A stretch of 34,347 bases of DNA from Massilia sp. (GTDB lineage: Bacteria; Pseudomonadota; Gammaproteobacteria; Burkholderiales; Burkholderiaceae_D), in NCBI GenBank assembly GCA_025359245.1, contig JANYGW010000060.1, positions 1 through 34,347 of the forward strand, in the 5' to 3' direction. Made by a program: the position numbers and the translations under genes. Below the pieces are notes generated by a model. The model was not told the DNA's origin, did no database searches, and saw only the letters and a list, made by a program, of their open reading frames with translations. Shown one piece after another: positions 26,279 through 34,347 of the stretch. Every line of letters begins with the position of its first letter. Position 1 is the stretch's first letter.

Positions 26279-29200
26279 TTATTTTCCGGCGCCCTGCTCG
26301 ACGTCGATCATGTTGTCGGCAGGCTTGCGATCGATCAGCTTGTTGTCCGGATCGATGCCGGCCCGCGCCGGCCGGCCATTGACGACCATCGTCACCGTCA
26401 CGTCCTTGGCATCGACCAGGCGGCGCTCGCGCAGCAGCGCGTTGCCGTCCTTGTCGTCCACCCCGAAATCGATGAAGTCCTTGAGCGGCGCTTCCTTTTC
26501 CTCGCCCAGTTCACCGGCCCGCATCTTGCCGGCGCTCGCCTTGAGCGTGACGACGTATTTGCCATCGGCGCGCCGCGTGGCGTTCGCGGCAATGGCGCGG
26601 TTCTCGTACAGCACCATCGATTCGAACAGGTCGTCGATCAGGTAGGCCTGTTCCGGCGTGGTTTCCTTGCGCAGCGCGTCGACCAGCACCGTCACGCTCG
26701 GGTAGGGCGCGCCGTGGTAGGCGTAGCGCGCCAGCAGCTCGCGCAGCACGCGGTTGATGCGCGCCTCCCCCAGCACGTCCTGCAGCTGGTACATGGCCAG
26801 GCTGCCCTTGCGGTAATGGATGTAGTCCTGGCTGTCGTTCCCGGCCAGCGGCAGCTCGCGCTTGCTTTCCAGCGCGCGTCCCAGCAGATAGCGGTCCAGG
26901 TCATAGCGCAGGAAACGGCGCATCTTGGCCGGGCCCACCGCTTGCTTCATCACCATCAGCGCCGAATACTCGGCCAGCGTTTCCGACAGCACCGAGCTGC
27001 CGCGCGTGTTGGAGGGGACGATCTGGTGCCCCCACCACTGGTGCGCCACTTCGTGCGCCGTCACGTAGAAGGGGTAGTCGATGTCCTTCGGGTTCTTGTC
27101 GTCGACCTTGGCGATGAAGCCCATGCTTTCCGAATACGGGATCGTGCCCGGATACGATTGCGCGAACATCGCGTAGCGCGGGAATTCGACAATGCGCAGC
27201 AGCTTGTGCTGGTAGGGGCCGAAATTTTTCGCGTTGTAGTCGAGCGCCGCCTTGACGCCCCTGGCCATGCGGTCAAGGTTGAATTCGTGCCCCGGATGGT
27301 AGTACAGGTCGATCGTCACATCCTGCCAGCGGTCGTGCCGCACTTCATAGCGGGCCGACTGGAAGGCGTAGAAATTGAGGATCGGCTTGTCCATCCGGTA
27401 GTTGAAGTAGCGCCGTCCGCCGGCCACCCATTCCTTCTCCAGCGTGCCCGGGGCGATCGCGATCTGGTCCGGGCTGGTGCTGACGACGGCGTTGAAATTG
27501 ATCCAGTCGGCGTCGTTGGCCAGGATGCTGTCGGCCAGGCCGCGTGGATCGTCGGCGGCCAGCATGCGCGCGCGCGGCGCCAGGCCGTGCCGCTTGCGGT
27601 CGCGGTCATCGCTGATTTCGACGTGCTCCTGGTAGCCGATGTGCGGCAGCGTGTCGTTGTTGAAGAAGGTGCCGTTGCCCAGCACCGGGGTGCTGCTGCC
27701 CATGCCAAGCAGGCCTTTCGGCTCGAAATCGAGCTCGAACGCCATCAGCATCCGCGCGCCGGGCGCCAGCGGCGTCTCGAGCCGGTAGCTGTAGAAGCCG
27801 CGCTGCTCGTCGGCCAGCACCATCCGGGTCTTCTGGCCGAACGCCAGTTTGACGTCGGGGCCGTGTTCCTGGCTGATGAACAGCTGCGACACCGGCCACG
27901 GGCTCTTGTTTTCGAGCTGATAGGTGCCGCGCACCTTCAGGCGGCGCTGCTCGGGCACGATGTCCACTTTCAGGTCGACGTCGGTGATGCGCGGCTGCGG
28001 CACCGCCGCGAACTGCTTGTAGCGCGCTTCGTACTGGGCGCGCTGGGCGTCGAGCTGGTACGCGGTCTGGAAGTCGCCCAGCACGTGCAGGTTGTAATAC
28101 AGCCACGCGCCGGCGCCGCCGAACAGTCCCAGCCCGATGCCGAAGCTGACCAGCACCGGCAAGCTCAGGTTGCGGCGCGCCAGCTGGATGCGGCTCCCCA
28201 GTTCGGCGTTGTAGCCGCGCGGCCAGAACACCAGCGACAGCACCATCAGCAGCATGGCGGCGCCGGCCCAGTACAGGTCGAACCACAGCTCGCGTCCCAG
28301 GAAATGGCCCCAGCCGTTCATGGCCGAGTAGACGAATTCGGGCGCCGAGCCATACAGGATCATCGGGTGGTCCAGGCCCAGCGAATCGAAGGTCAGGCGC
28401 GCGACGTAGTACAGGATCATCGCGAAGTAGGCCAGGTATTTCTGGTTGATCAGCACCTGCAGCGCGATCGCCAGCACCGCAATGATGGCGAACTGCGGCA
28501 GCTGCAGCAGGAACAGCGACTGCAGGTACAGCCCCGGCTCGAACGTGAAATAGCCGCGGAAGATCTGGATCAGCATCCCGCACAGCATCGCCACGAACAG
28601 CATCAGCGCCTGCAGGCCGACCAGGGCGAACAGCTTGGACAGCAGCGGCAGCCAGCTTGGCAGCGGCAGCGCGTCGAGCATCTGGGCCACGCGCGCCTCG
28701 CGTTCGCGCCACACCAGTTCGCCCGCATAGAAGGTCGTGACGATCAGCAGGAACAGCGAGAAGGTGCCGCTGACCACTTCGAGCACCTTGTAGGTGACCG
28801 GATAGGTCCTGGTGCCGAGCAGCCCGCCCATGTTGATCGAGGCGGCGAAGATGGCCAGCACGGCGGCCAGCACGATGACGATGAAGTAGACATCCTTGAC
28901 CGATTCGCGGAAATTGAGCCAGCTGGCCTTGCACAGCAGCAGGGCCATGTTGCGGCCGGCGAAGTTGGGCCTTTCGGCCGTGTCGACCGCCGCGTGCGAC
29001 AGCTGCAGCGCCTCTTCGCCGACGCCGCGGTGCGCCGAGCGGCTGTCGATGGTGCCGACGAAATGGAAGCGCCAGTAACCGAGCAGCAGCACCACCAGGC
29101 TGAAGCCGCACCAGATCGCGCGGTTGAGCAGGTACACGCCCTCGAACTGCACGCTGCGGCTATTGCGTTCGACGATGGTCCAGTATTCGGTCATGCGGAT

Positions 29201-29866
29201 CAGCGCGGTGGTGCCGAACGGGTCGATCAGCGCGGCGAAGGTCTTGTAATCGAGGTCGCGCGCCAGCGTGGGCGCGACGATATAGCCGATCATCATGACC
29301 ACGCTGGCGACGTACACCGGCAGCATGCGGCGCGTCAGCGCGGCCAGCACGAAAAAGATCGAGCCGAAAATGAACAGGTTGGGCAGGACCAGGAACAGGT
29401 AGGGCCGTACATACATCCACAAGCCGGGCGGCCCCAGGCGTTCCGGTTCGATGCCCGGGATGTAGGTGCCCAGCCAGGCGCCCAGCAGGATGCTGGAAAA
29501 GACCACGGCCAGGGTCGACACCGCGCCCAGAAAGCGCCCGAACACATAGTCGTGCTTCTTGATCGGCGCGCTGAAGAAGAAGTGGTGCATATCGTATTCG
29601 AAGTCCTGCTGCACCGAGCGCCCCATCATGGCCGCCATCACGATCACGCCGAAGCAGCCGAGGTAGGCGACCGTGATCGACACTGAAAACGGGGCATTGA
29701 TGAAGGTCTTCGAACCGAACGAAACGAAGGCTTCCTTGAACACGCCGCCGGCGGCGGCCATCCACAGCATTGCCAGCGCCAGGAACATGCTGAAGTAGAC
29801 CCAGGTCGAGAGCAGCTTGAGGCGCTGGCGCGCTTCGAACAGGGCGATTGCCAACATGGACGCCAT
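26279..29866 (-). CDS. ABC transporter permease fused to M1 family metallopeptidase domain
   Basis: A 1195-residue protein. The N-terminal 700 or so residues form a double ABC-2 permease with about 12 helices in two sets (first from [20 protein letters not shown]; second from [20 protein letters not shown]). The C-terminal 450 or so residues, after a final helix, resemble an M1 aminopeptidase: zinc site HEVAH (938-942) and E962 in LSETLAEY. The usual GAMEN exopeptidase motif is represented only by PYSESMGF, and the spacing from HExxH to the Glu is 19 rather than 18 residues. The peptidase part would face the periplasm. Start 29866 is chosen because the open frame above it overlaps the ATPase gene. 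The partner ATPase ends 2 bp before it. Substrate unknown. Confidence 0.9.
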   Translation of the reverse strand: MASMLAIALFEARQRLKLLSTWVYFSMFLALAMLWMAAAGGVFKEAFVSFGSKTFINAPFSVSITVAYLGCFGVIVMAAMMGRSVQQDFEYDMHHFFFSAPIKKHDYVFGRFLGAVSTLAVVFSSILLGAWLGTYIPGIEPERLGPPGLWMYVRPYLFLVLPNLFIFGSIFFVLAALTRRMLPVYVASVVMMIGYIVAPTLARDLDYKTFAALIDPFGTTALIRMTEYWTIVERNSRSVQFEGVYLLNRAIWCGFSLVVLLLGYWRFHFVGTIDSRSAHRGVGEEALQLSHAAVDTAERPNFAGRNMALLLCKASWLNFRESVKDVYFIVIVLAAVLAIFAASINMGGLLGTRTYPVTYKVLEVVSGTFSLFLLIVTTFYAGELVWREREARVAQMLDALPLPSWLPLLSKLFALVGLQALMLFVAMLCGMLIQIFRGYFTFEPGLYLQSLFLLQLPQFAIIAVLAIALQVLINQKYLAYFAMILYYVARLTFDSLGLDHPMILYGSAPEFVYSAMNGWGHFLGRELWFDLYWAGAAMLLMVLSLVFWPRGYNAELGSRIQLARRNLSLPVLVSFGIGLGLFGGAGAWLYYNLHVLGDFQTAYQLDAQRAQYEARYKQFAAVPQPRITDVDLKVDIVPEQRRLKVRGTYQLENKSPWPVSQLFISQEHGPDVKLAFGQKTRMVLADEQRGFYSYRLETPLAPGARMLMAFELDFEPKGLLGMGSSTPVLGNGTFFNNDTLPHIGYQEHVEISDDRDRKRHGLAPRARMLAADDPRGLADSILANDADWINFNAVVSTSPDQIAIAPGTLEKEWVAGGRRYFNYRMDKPILNFYAFQSARYEVRHDRWQDVTIDLYYHPGHEFNLDRMARGVKAALDYNAKNFGPYQHKLLRIVEFPRYAMFAQSYPGTIPYSESMGFIAKVDDKNPKDIDYPFYVTAHEVAHQWWGHQIVPSNTRGSSVLSETLAEYSALMVMKQAVGPAKMRRFLRYDLDRYLLGRALESKRELPLAGNDSQDYIHYRKGSLAMYQLQDVLGEARINRVLRELLARYAYHGAPYPSVTVLVDALRKETTPEQAYLIDDLFESMVLYENRAIAANATRRADGKYVVTLKASAGKMRAGELGEEKEAPLKDFIDFGVDDKDGNALLRERRLVDAKDVTVTMVVNGRPARAGIDPDNKLIDRKPADNMIDVEQGAGK

Positions 29867-29868
29867 CC

Positions 29869-30759
29869 CTAGCAGTTGCTGGCCGCGCTGTGGCGTCCGG
29901 CGATGGTGGCGAAGTAGACATCCTCGAGGTCGGCCTGGGCTTCCTCGAAACCGTCGCCGGGGTCGCCGTCGGCGTACACGTGGATCAGGGTGCGCCCGGT
30001 CAGCAAACGGGTCGAGATGACATCGTGCTCGCGCTGGAAGTGGGCCAGGTCGGCCTTGGTGACGAAGCGTTCCCAGATCTTGTCGCCGATGTCGTCGATC
30101 AGCTTTTGCGGCTCGCCGCACAGCAGCACGTGGCCCTTGTTGATGATCGCCATGTTGGCGCACAGGTCCGACACGTCCGACACGATGTGGGTCGACAGCA
30201 GCACGGTCTTGTCCTCGCCGATGTCGGACAGCAGGTTATGGAAGCGCACCCGCTCCTGCGGGTCGAGGCCGGCGGTCGGCTCGTCGACGATGATCAGCTG
30301 CGGGTCGCCCAGCAGGGCCTGGGCGATGCCGAAGCGCTGGCGCATGCCGCCCGAAAAGCCGCCCAGGCGCTGGTGGCGCACCTCGAACAGGTTGGTCTGC
30401 TGCAGCAGGCCGTCGACGACTTCGCGCCGGCGGGCGCGGTGCGACAGGCCCTTGAGCACGGCGAAATGGTCGAGCAGCTCGTAGGCGGTCACTTTCGGAT
30501 ACACGCCGAAGTCCTGCGGCAGGTAGCCGAGCAGGCGCCGGATCTCGTCCTTTTCGTCGAGCACATCGAGTTCGCCGAAGAACACCGAGCCCGAATCGCA
30601 TTCCTGCAAGGTGGCCAGGGTGCGCATCAGGGTCGACTTGCCGGCCCCGTTCGGGCCGAGCAGGCCGAACATCCCGGTGGGGATGGTGAGGCTGACCTTG
30701 TCCAGGGCCACCACGCCGTTGGCGTAGGTCTTGGACAAATTGCGGATGCGTAACTCCAT
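29869..30759 (-). CDS. ABC transporter ATP-binding protein, partner of the permease-peptidase
   Basis: A 296-residue ATPase: Walker [10 protein letters not shown]-loop [16 protein letters not shown], signature FSGGMRQR, Walker [13 protein letters not shown] and H-loop LLSTHIVSD, plus a C-terminal extension ending [11 protein letters not shown]. Start 30759 has AGGAG/AGGA just upstream. Two base pairs separate it from the permease-peptidase gene, so the two form one transporter. The 185-bp region upstream is AT-rich near 30820-30842 (minus-strand TATAAA) and probably holds the promoter. Confidence 0.94.
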   Translation of the reverse strand: MELRIRNLSKTYANGVVALDKVSLTIPTGMFGLLGPNGAGKSTLMRTLATLQECDSGSVFFGELDVLDEKDEIRRLLGYLPQDFGVYPKVTAYELLDHFAVLKGLSHRARRREVVDGLLQQTNLFEVRHQRLGGFSGGMRQRFGIAQALLGDPQLIIVDEPTAGLDPQERVRFHNLLSDIGEDKTVLLSTHIVSDVSDLCANMAIINKGHVLLCGEPQKLIDDIGDKIWERFVTKADLAHFQREHDVISTRLLTGRTLIHVYADGDPGDGFEEAQADLEDVYFATIAGRHSAASNC

Positions 30760-30944
30760 TCCTGACTCCTGATCCGTGGATCCTGTATTGCGAGGGCGGC
30801 GCGCGGCCGGCACACTTCTTTATAGTTGCATTGTATTAAATTTGGCGCTGGCCGTGCGGCCTGTTGCGACACACGGCAATTTGAGCGGCCCAGAGTGCGC
30901 AAACCGGGGAGCAGGGCGCATCGGCCATGGGAGCGCGCCGCGGG

Positions 30945-32141
30945 CTAATTGCGGAACAGCACTTCTTCGCGCGTGAACCACCAGCGGCACCAGGCCAGCA
31001 GCGCGCCGGCGATCAGCGTCGTCGAGAGCAGGATGGCGAAGAACATCCGGTAGTCCATCGTGCCCTTGACCAGCTCCTTCATCGCCAGCGAGACGTTGGT
31101 CAGCGGCACCATCGACCAGAACCAGTTCAGCTCCACCCCCGGCAGCATGGCCAGCACGATCGGCACGATCACCAGCATCATCAGCGGCGAGATCATGCCG
31201 GCCGCTTCCTTGTAGCTCTTGGCGTAAATCGAGACCGACAGCAGGATCGAGGCGAAGATCGCGGCGGTCGGCACCAGCATCAGGGCCACCATGGCCAGGT
31301 CGCGCGCGCCGATGGCCCGCACCATCATCGCCAGGCCGCCTTCGAAGCGGTTGCCGAACACGCCCAGCAACAGCCCCATGCTGGCCACCATCAGCAGCGC
31401 CGACGTCAGGCCCACCGTGAACAGCACCAGGAACTTGGCCAGCACCAGCTGGGTGCGCGGGATCGGCGCGAGCAGCAGCGTTTCGAGCGTGCCGCGCTCC
31501 TTTTCGCCGGCGCCCAGGTCGATCGCCGGGTACATGGCGGCCATCAGGCACACCATCAGCAGTATGTACGGCAGGAAGCCGCCGACCACCGCCCCCATGC
31601 GCTCGCGCGTGCCGGCGGTCGAGATTTCCTCGAGCCGGATCGGGTTGAGCGCGAAGCGCAGTTCGGCTTTGCTCATTTTCATGGCCGACAGCGCCGCCTC
31701 GCGCAGCGCCGCATTGTGGGCGTCGATGACGGCGGCCACGCGCTTGCGGGTCAGGTCGACCGCCACCGCGTTGTTGTAGTGCAGCGCGACGTCGGCCTGG
31801 CGGTGCGCGCCGAGCGCCTGCTCGAAGCCGGCCGGGATCACCAGCGCGAACTTGATCCGGTCCTTGGCGATGGCCTGCCTGATCGCGTCCGGGGCGGCCA
31901 GCGCGACTTCGCGAAAGCCTTTTTCGCGCGCGAAGCGTTCGACCAGCTGCGGCGCGTTGTCCTTGCCAAAGATGGCGTAGGTCAGCTCGGCACGTTCGGA
32001 TTTCTTGAACATGGTCGAGGTCAGGTAGCCGAAGCTGCCGAAGATCAGCGGCATCGCCACGATCGGCACCAGCACGGTGAAGATGAAGGTCTTGCGGTCG
32101 CGCAGCAGCTCCAGCATCTCCTTGAAATACACGATCCACAT
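30945..32141 (-). CDS. natB: NatB-like ABC-2 permease
   Basis: A 398-residue inner-membrane protein with one N-terminal helix (TFIFTVLVPIVAMPLIFGSF), an extracytoplasmic region (about 45-190) and about five C-terminal helices. The GEKERGTLETLLLAPIPR segment is characteristic of NatB/ABC2_membrane_3 permeases, which in Bacillus export sodium with NatA. The natB symbol is by resemblance and the substrate here is untested. The start lies 1 nt after the stop of the upstream ATPase gene. Confidence 0.85.
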   Translation of the reverse strand: MWIVYFKEMLELLRDRKTFIFTVLVPIVAMPLIFGSFGYLTSTMFKKSERAELTYAIFGKDNAPQLVERFAREKGFREVALAAPDAIRQAIAKDRIKFALVIPAGFEQALGAHRQADVALHYNNAVAVDLTRKRVAAVIDAHNAALREAALSAMKMSKAELRFALNPIRLEEISTAGTRERMGAVVGGFLPYILLMVCLMAAMYPAIDLGAGEKERGTLETLLLAPIPRTQLVLAKFLVLFTVGLTSALLMVASMGLLLGVFGNRFEGGLAMMVRAIGARDLAMVALMLVPTAAIFASILLSVSIYAKSYKEAAGMISPLMMLVIVPIVLAMLPGVELNWFWSMVPLTNVSLAMKELVKGTMDYRMFFAILLSTTLIAGALLAWCRWWFTREEVLFRN

Positions 32142-32142
32142 G

Positions 32143-32922
32143 CTATTGGTCCTCGTTGATGACGCGCACGAAGGCGTCGTACAGGTCGGCGCTGCCGCCG
32201 AGCGCGCGCAGCTGCGCCACGCTGCCGCTGAAGGCGGTGGCGCCGCGGTTGATGATGCAGACCCGGTCGCACAGTTTTTCCACTTCGTGCAGGTGGTGGG
32301 TCGAGAAGATCAGCGGGATGCGCAGCGCCTTGTAGCTGGCGATGAAGTCGAGCAGGATCTTGGCCGACATCACGTCCAGCCCCGTGGTCGGCTCGTCGAG
32401 GATGACGATTTCCGGTTCGTGGATGACGGTGCGGGCGATCGCGCATTTCTGCTTCATGCCGGTCGAGAGCTGGTCGGCGCGCTTGTGGCCGTATTCGTGG
32501 ATCTGCAGCTGCTCGAACAGCATGTCGCAGCGCTGCTTGAGGCGCTGCGGCGCCATGCCGTGCAGGCGCCCGAAATATTCGACGTTCTCGCGCGCCGTCA
32601 GGCGTCCATACAGCCCGGTACTGCCCGATAAAAAACCGATGCGCTGGCGCGCCTGCAGCGGTTCGGCCAGGATGTCGATGCCATGGATGAAGGCGGTACC
32701 GGCGTCCGGGCGCAGCGCGGTCGAGACGATGCGCAGGGCGGTGGTCTTGCCGGCGCCGTTCGGGCCGAGCAGGCCCAGCACTTCGCCCGGCGCGCACTGG
32801 AACGAGACGTCGCGCAGCGCGTGGAACCAGCCGTCGCGCTCGCGCACATCGCGCGCACGCGCGCGCCGCTCCTTGTGGACCGGCATCGCAAAGCGCTTGG
32901 CCAGGCCTGTTACTTCGATCAT
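32143..32922 (-). CDS. natA: NatA-like ABC ATPase
   Basis: A 259-residue ATPase starting [11 protein letters not shown]. It has Walker A GPNGAGKT, an atypical Q-loop region ([18 protein letters not shown], lacking the usual Gln), signature LSTGMKQK in place of LSGGQ (common in NatA proteins), Walker [13 protein letters not shown] and H-loop IFSTHHLHE. An insertion rich in Arg ([15 protein letters not shown], about 17-31) lies before the core strand. It drives the NatB-like permease encoded 1 nt downstream. It is transcribed away from the small gene at 33025 across a 102-bp spacer. Confidence 0.9.
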   Translation of the reverse strand: MIEVTGLAKRFAMPVHKERRARARDVRERDGWFHALRDVSFQCAPGEVLGLLGPNGAGKTTALRIVSTALRPDAGTAFIHGIDILAEPLQARQRIGFLSGSTGLYGRLTARENVEYFGRLHGMAPQRLKQRCDMLFEQLQIHEYGHKRADQLSTGMKQKCAIARTVIHEPEIVILDEPTTGLDVMSAKILLDFIASYKALRIPLIFSTHHLHEVEKLCDRVCIINRGATAFSGSVAQLRALGGSADLYDAFVRVINEDQ

Positions 32923-33024
32923 CAGGGGGTTCCCATCCTTAAAGTGTGAGGGTAGCATGCAAAAAAACGCCTTAGCAAGCCGCACAGCGCCACAAAACCG
33001 GCCGGAATTGTGGATAATGGCCGC

Positions 33025-33483
33025 ATGGATGACGTCCTTAAACAAAATATACTGGCAGTGACCCGCCGCGGTCACGGCGCCGCCGAGTCGGTCGACTGGT
33101 TTCGCGTCGCCCTCGGCCTGCATTACCTGACCGGCCTGATGACCGAGGAAACGCTGGACTTCAAGAAGATCGACAAGGATTTTAACCGCTTCATCTACCA
33201 TTCGATCGGCAAGGGCCACAGCATCACCAGCGTGCTGCAGTTCATGAGCGGCGAAAAAGTGGTGCCGGTGGTCGATTCGGCGCGCTTCAAGGCCGCCTTC
33301 GCCGAGCATTGTCCGGCGGTCCCCACCGATACCATCGCCTTCCTGCTGTCGCTGAACCTGGGCGTGGCGAAGAATATCTCGAAAGTCGACATCGGCGGTG
33401 CGCTGCTGGACTGGATCGAACGCCAGCCGTCGCCGCGCCCGCAGGCCGACCAGCGCGCGGGACCGGGCGCGGACGTCCTATAA
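33025..33483 (+). CDS. Conserved-looking protein of unknown function
   Basis: A 152-residue protein I do not recognise. It is soluble with mixed helices: [20 protein letters not shown] near the N-terminus, [20 protein letters not shown] in the middle, and a Pro/Arg-rich low-complexity end ([14 protein letters not shown]). No signal peptide or membrane helix is seen. ATG 33025 is preferred over a GTG at 33010. It is divergent from natA and followed 27 bp later by coq7, whose -10-like TATAAT overlaps its stop codon. Confidence 0.65.
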   Translation: MDDVLKQNILAVTRRGHGAAESVDWFRVALGLHYLTGLMTEETLDFKKIDKDFNRFIYHSIGKGHSITSVLQFMSGEKVVPVVDSARFKAAFAEHCPAVPTDTIAFLLSLNLGVAKNISKVDIGGALLDWIERQPSPRPQADQRAGPGADVL

Positions 33484-33489
33484 TAGGAC
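33475..33489 (+). promoter_or_regulatory. Perfect dyad around TATAAT upstream of coq7
   Basis: GTCCTAT-A-ATAGGAC, 7-bp arms around a single base, containing TATAAT at 33479-33484 and the stop codon of the preceding gene. The ATG of coq7 is 27 bp past the TATAAT. No good -35 is seen at 17 bp. It may be a regulated promoter whose -10 box is also an operator. Confidence 0.45.
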
Positions 33490-33510
33490 TTTCCACGCAG
33501 CGAGCATCCC

Positions 33511-34155
33511 ATGTCGGCACACCGTTCCATCAATCCCCTGGACCACCTGATCGTCGGCATGGACAAGGCCCTGCGGGTGATCGCCGGCGTGGCCAAGGCG
33601 TCGCGCCCGACCCCGTCCGCGCACGCCGCCGACGGCCAGCTCGACGCGGCCGAACAGCGCCACAGCGCCGGCCTGATGCGGGTCAACCATGTGGGCGAGG
33701 TGTGCGCGCAGGCGCTCTACAACGCCCAGTCGCGCTTCGCCAAGAGCGATGCGATGCGGACCCAGTTCGCGCAGGCGGGGCGCGAGGAAGAAGACCACCT
33801 GGCCTGGACCGCGCAGCGGCTGGCCGAACTGGGCTCGCAGCCATCGCTGCTCAATCCCTTGTGGTATGCCGGCGCGTACGCGCTGGGCGTCGCGGCGGCC
33901 CAGCTGGGCGACGCGCGCAGCCTTGGCTTCGTCGTCGAGACCGAGCGCCAGGTCGAAGATCACCTGGCCGGGCACCTGGACCAGCTGCCGCCGCAAGACG
34001 CCAAGTCGCGCGCGATCGTGGCCCAGATGTGCAGCGACGAGGCGGCGCACGGCCAGGCCGCCAGGGACCTGGGCGCCATGGAAGCGCCGGCGCCGGTCAA
34101 GGCCGCGATGGCGGCCATGGCCAGGGTGATGACCAGTACCGCGTATTACATCTGA
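33511..34155 (+). CDS. coq7: 2-polyprenyl-3-methyl-6-methoxy-1,4-benzoquinone monooxygenase (Coq7)
   Basis: A 214-residue diiron carboxylate enzyme hydroxylating demethoxyubiquinol, the penultimate step of ubiquinone synthesis, at the inner membrane. Iron ligands are in [33 protein letters not shown] and [11 protein letters not shown], so two Glu and two ExxH-type motifs are intact. Length is standard for the proteobacterial form. Its Shine-Dalgarno is weak. The presence of coq7, in place of the flavin enzyme UbiF used by E. coli, is common in betaproteobacteria. Confidence 0.96.
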   Translation: MSAHRSINPLDHLIVGMDKALRVIAGVAKASRPTPSAHAADGQLDAAEQRHSAGLMRVNHVGEVCAQALYNAQSRFAKSDAMRTQFAQAGREEEDHLAWTAQRLAELGSQPSLLNPLWYAGAYALGVAAAQLGDARSLGFVVETERQVEDHLAGHLDQLPPQDAKSRAIVAQMCSDEAAHGQAARDLGAMEAPAPVKAAMAAMARVMTSTAYYI

Positions 34156-34167
34156 CCTTTCGGCGGC

Positions 34168-34347
34168 CTAGCCTTCGACGATTTCGAAGGTATGCGTGAT
34201 CTCGGCCGTCTTGGCCAGCATGATCGAGGCCGAGCAGTATTTGTCGTGCGACAGGCTGACCGCGCGTTCGACCGTGGTCTGGCGCAGGTTCTTGCCGGTG
34301 ACGACGAAGTGGAAGTGGATCTTGGTGAACACCTTGGGGTCGGCATC
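34168..34347 (-). CDS. OsmC family protein, C-terminal part (5' end outside window)
   Basis: The last 59 residues of a gene running off the window, convergent with coq7 (12-bp gap). It reads DADPKVFTKIHFHFVVTGKN, then AVSLSHDKYCSASIMLAKTA and a stop after EIVEG. The KIHFHFVVTG strand and the S-x-x-K-Y-C-S-A-S helix with its reactive cysteine are signatures of OsmC/YhfA proteins, thiol-dependent hydroperoxide reductases or relatives. Only the second redox-active cysteine is inside the window. Confidence 0.88.
   Translation of the reverse strand, partial: DADPKVFTKIHFHFVVTGKNLRQTTVERAVSLSHDKYCSASIMLAKTAEITHTFEIVEG

Noticed and set aside
26714-29686. Plus-strand frame of 990 codons opposite the permease-peptidase gene
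   Set aside because: Low-complexity Gln/Arg/His/Ala composition and no recognisable fold; a shadow of the real minus-strand gene.
29867-30163. N-terminal extension of the permease-peptidase by 99 residues
   Set aside because: It lies in another frame of the ATPase gene, is Arg/Pro/His-rich, and would precede the first membrane helix; 29866 gives a standard start 2 bp after the ATPase stop.

Overview
The window looks like a chromosomal segment of a GC-rich betaproteobacterium, most likely an Oxalobacteraceae member close to Massilia, Duganella or Janthinobacterium. The reasons are the betaproteobacterial DUF3567 protein, the def-fmt / LysM-dprA-smg-topB neighbourhood, coq7 followed by an OsmC-family gene, and strong GC bias at third codon positions, which also opens long shadow frames opposite most genes. 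Genus is inferred from gene content, not from a marker comparison. No tRNA, rRNA, CRISPR array, intact insertion sequence or prophage is visible.

Region 1 (1-7.1 kb): the 3' end of an NtrY-like histidine kinase gene, then a response regulator with receiver and Fis-type HTH but no AAA+ domain. A degenerate COG0523/CobW-like protein that has lost its P-loop follows. Next come DUF3567, a class II glutamine amidotransferase, a degenerate EAL-HDOD signalling protein, an ABC-2 exporter (ATPase plus permease) and an SPW-repeat membrane protein. Perfect or near-perfect hairpins flank the response regulator gene.

Region 2 (7.1-19 kb): cobalamin-dependent methionine synthase metH (minus strand), an orphan BrnA-like antitoxin with repeats upstream, and def-fmt (minus). 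Diverging from def are LysM protein-dprA-smg and a DNA topoisomerase III with a histone H1-like tail, closed by a strong bidirectional terminator.

Region 3 (19-24.1 kb): the most unusual locus. coaE (dephospho-CoA kinase) overlaps by 4 nt a CoaD-like phosphopantetheine adenylyltransferase fused to a COG4339-type HD domain. A divergent TetR regulator shares their promoter region, which carries two near-identical 16-bp dyads, one at each gene. Behind it are a zinc-independent MDR oxidoreductase coupled to an unknown exported protein, and a divergent LysR regulator.

Region 4 (24.1-34.3 kb): a secreted serine-beta-lactamase-like hydrolase with a C-terminal beta-sandwich-like module. Two back-to-back ABC-2 systems follow on the minus strand: one whose permease is fused to an M1 metallopeptidase domain, and a NatA/NatB pair. 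Diverging from natA are a small unknown gene and coq7 (ubiquinone synthesis). The window ends in the 3' part of an OsmC-family gene.
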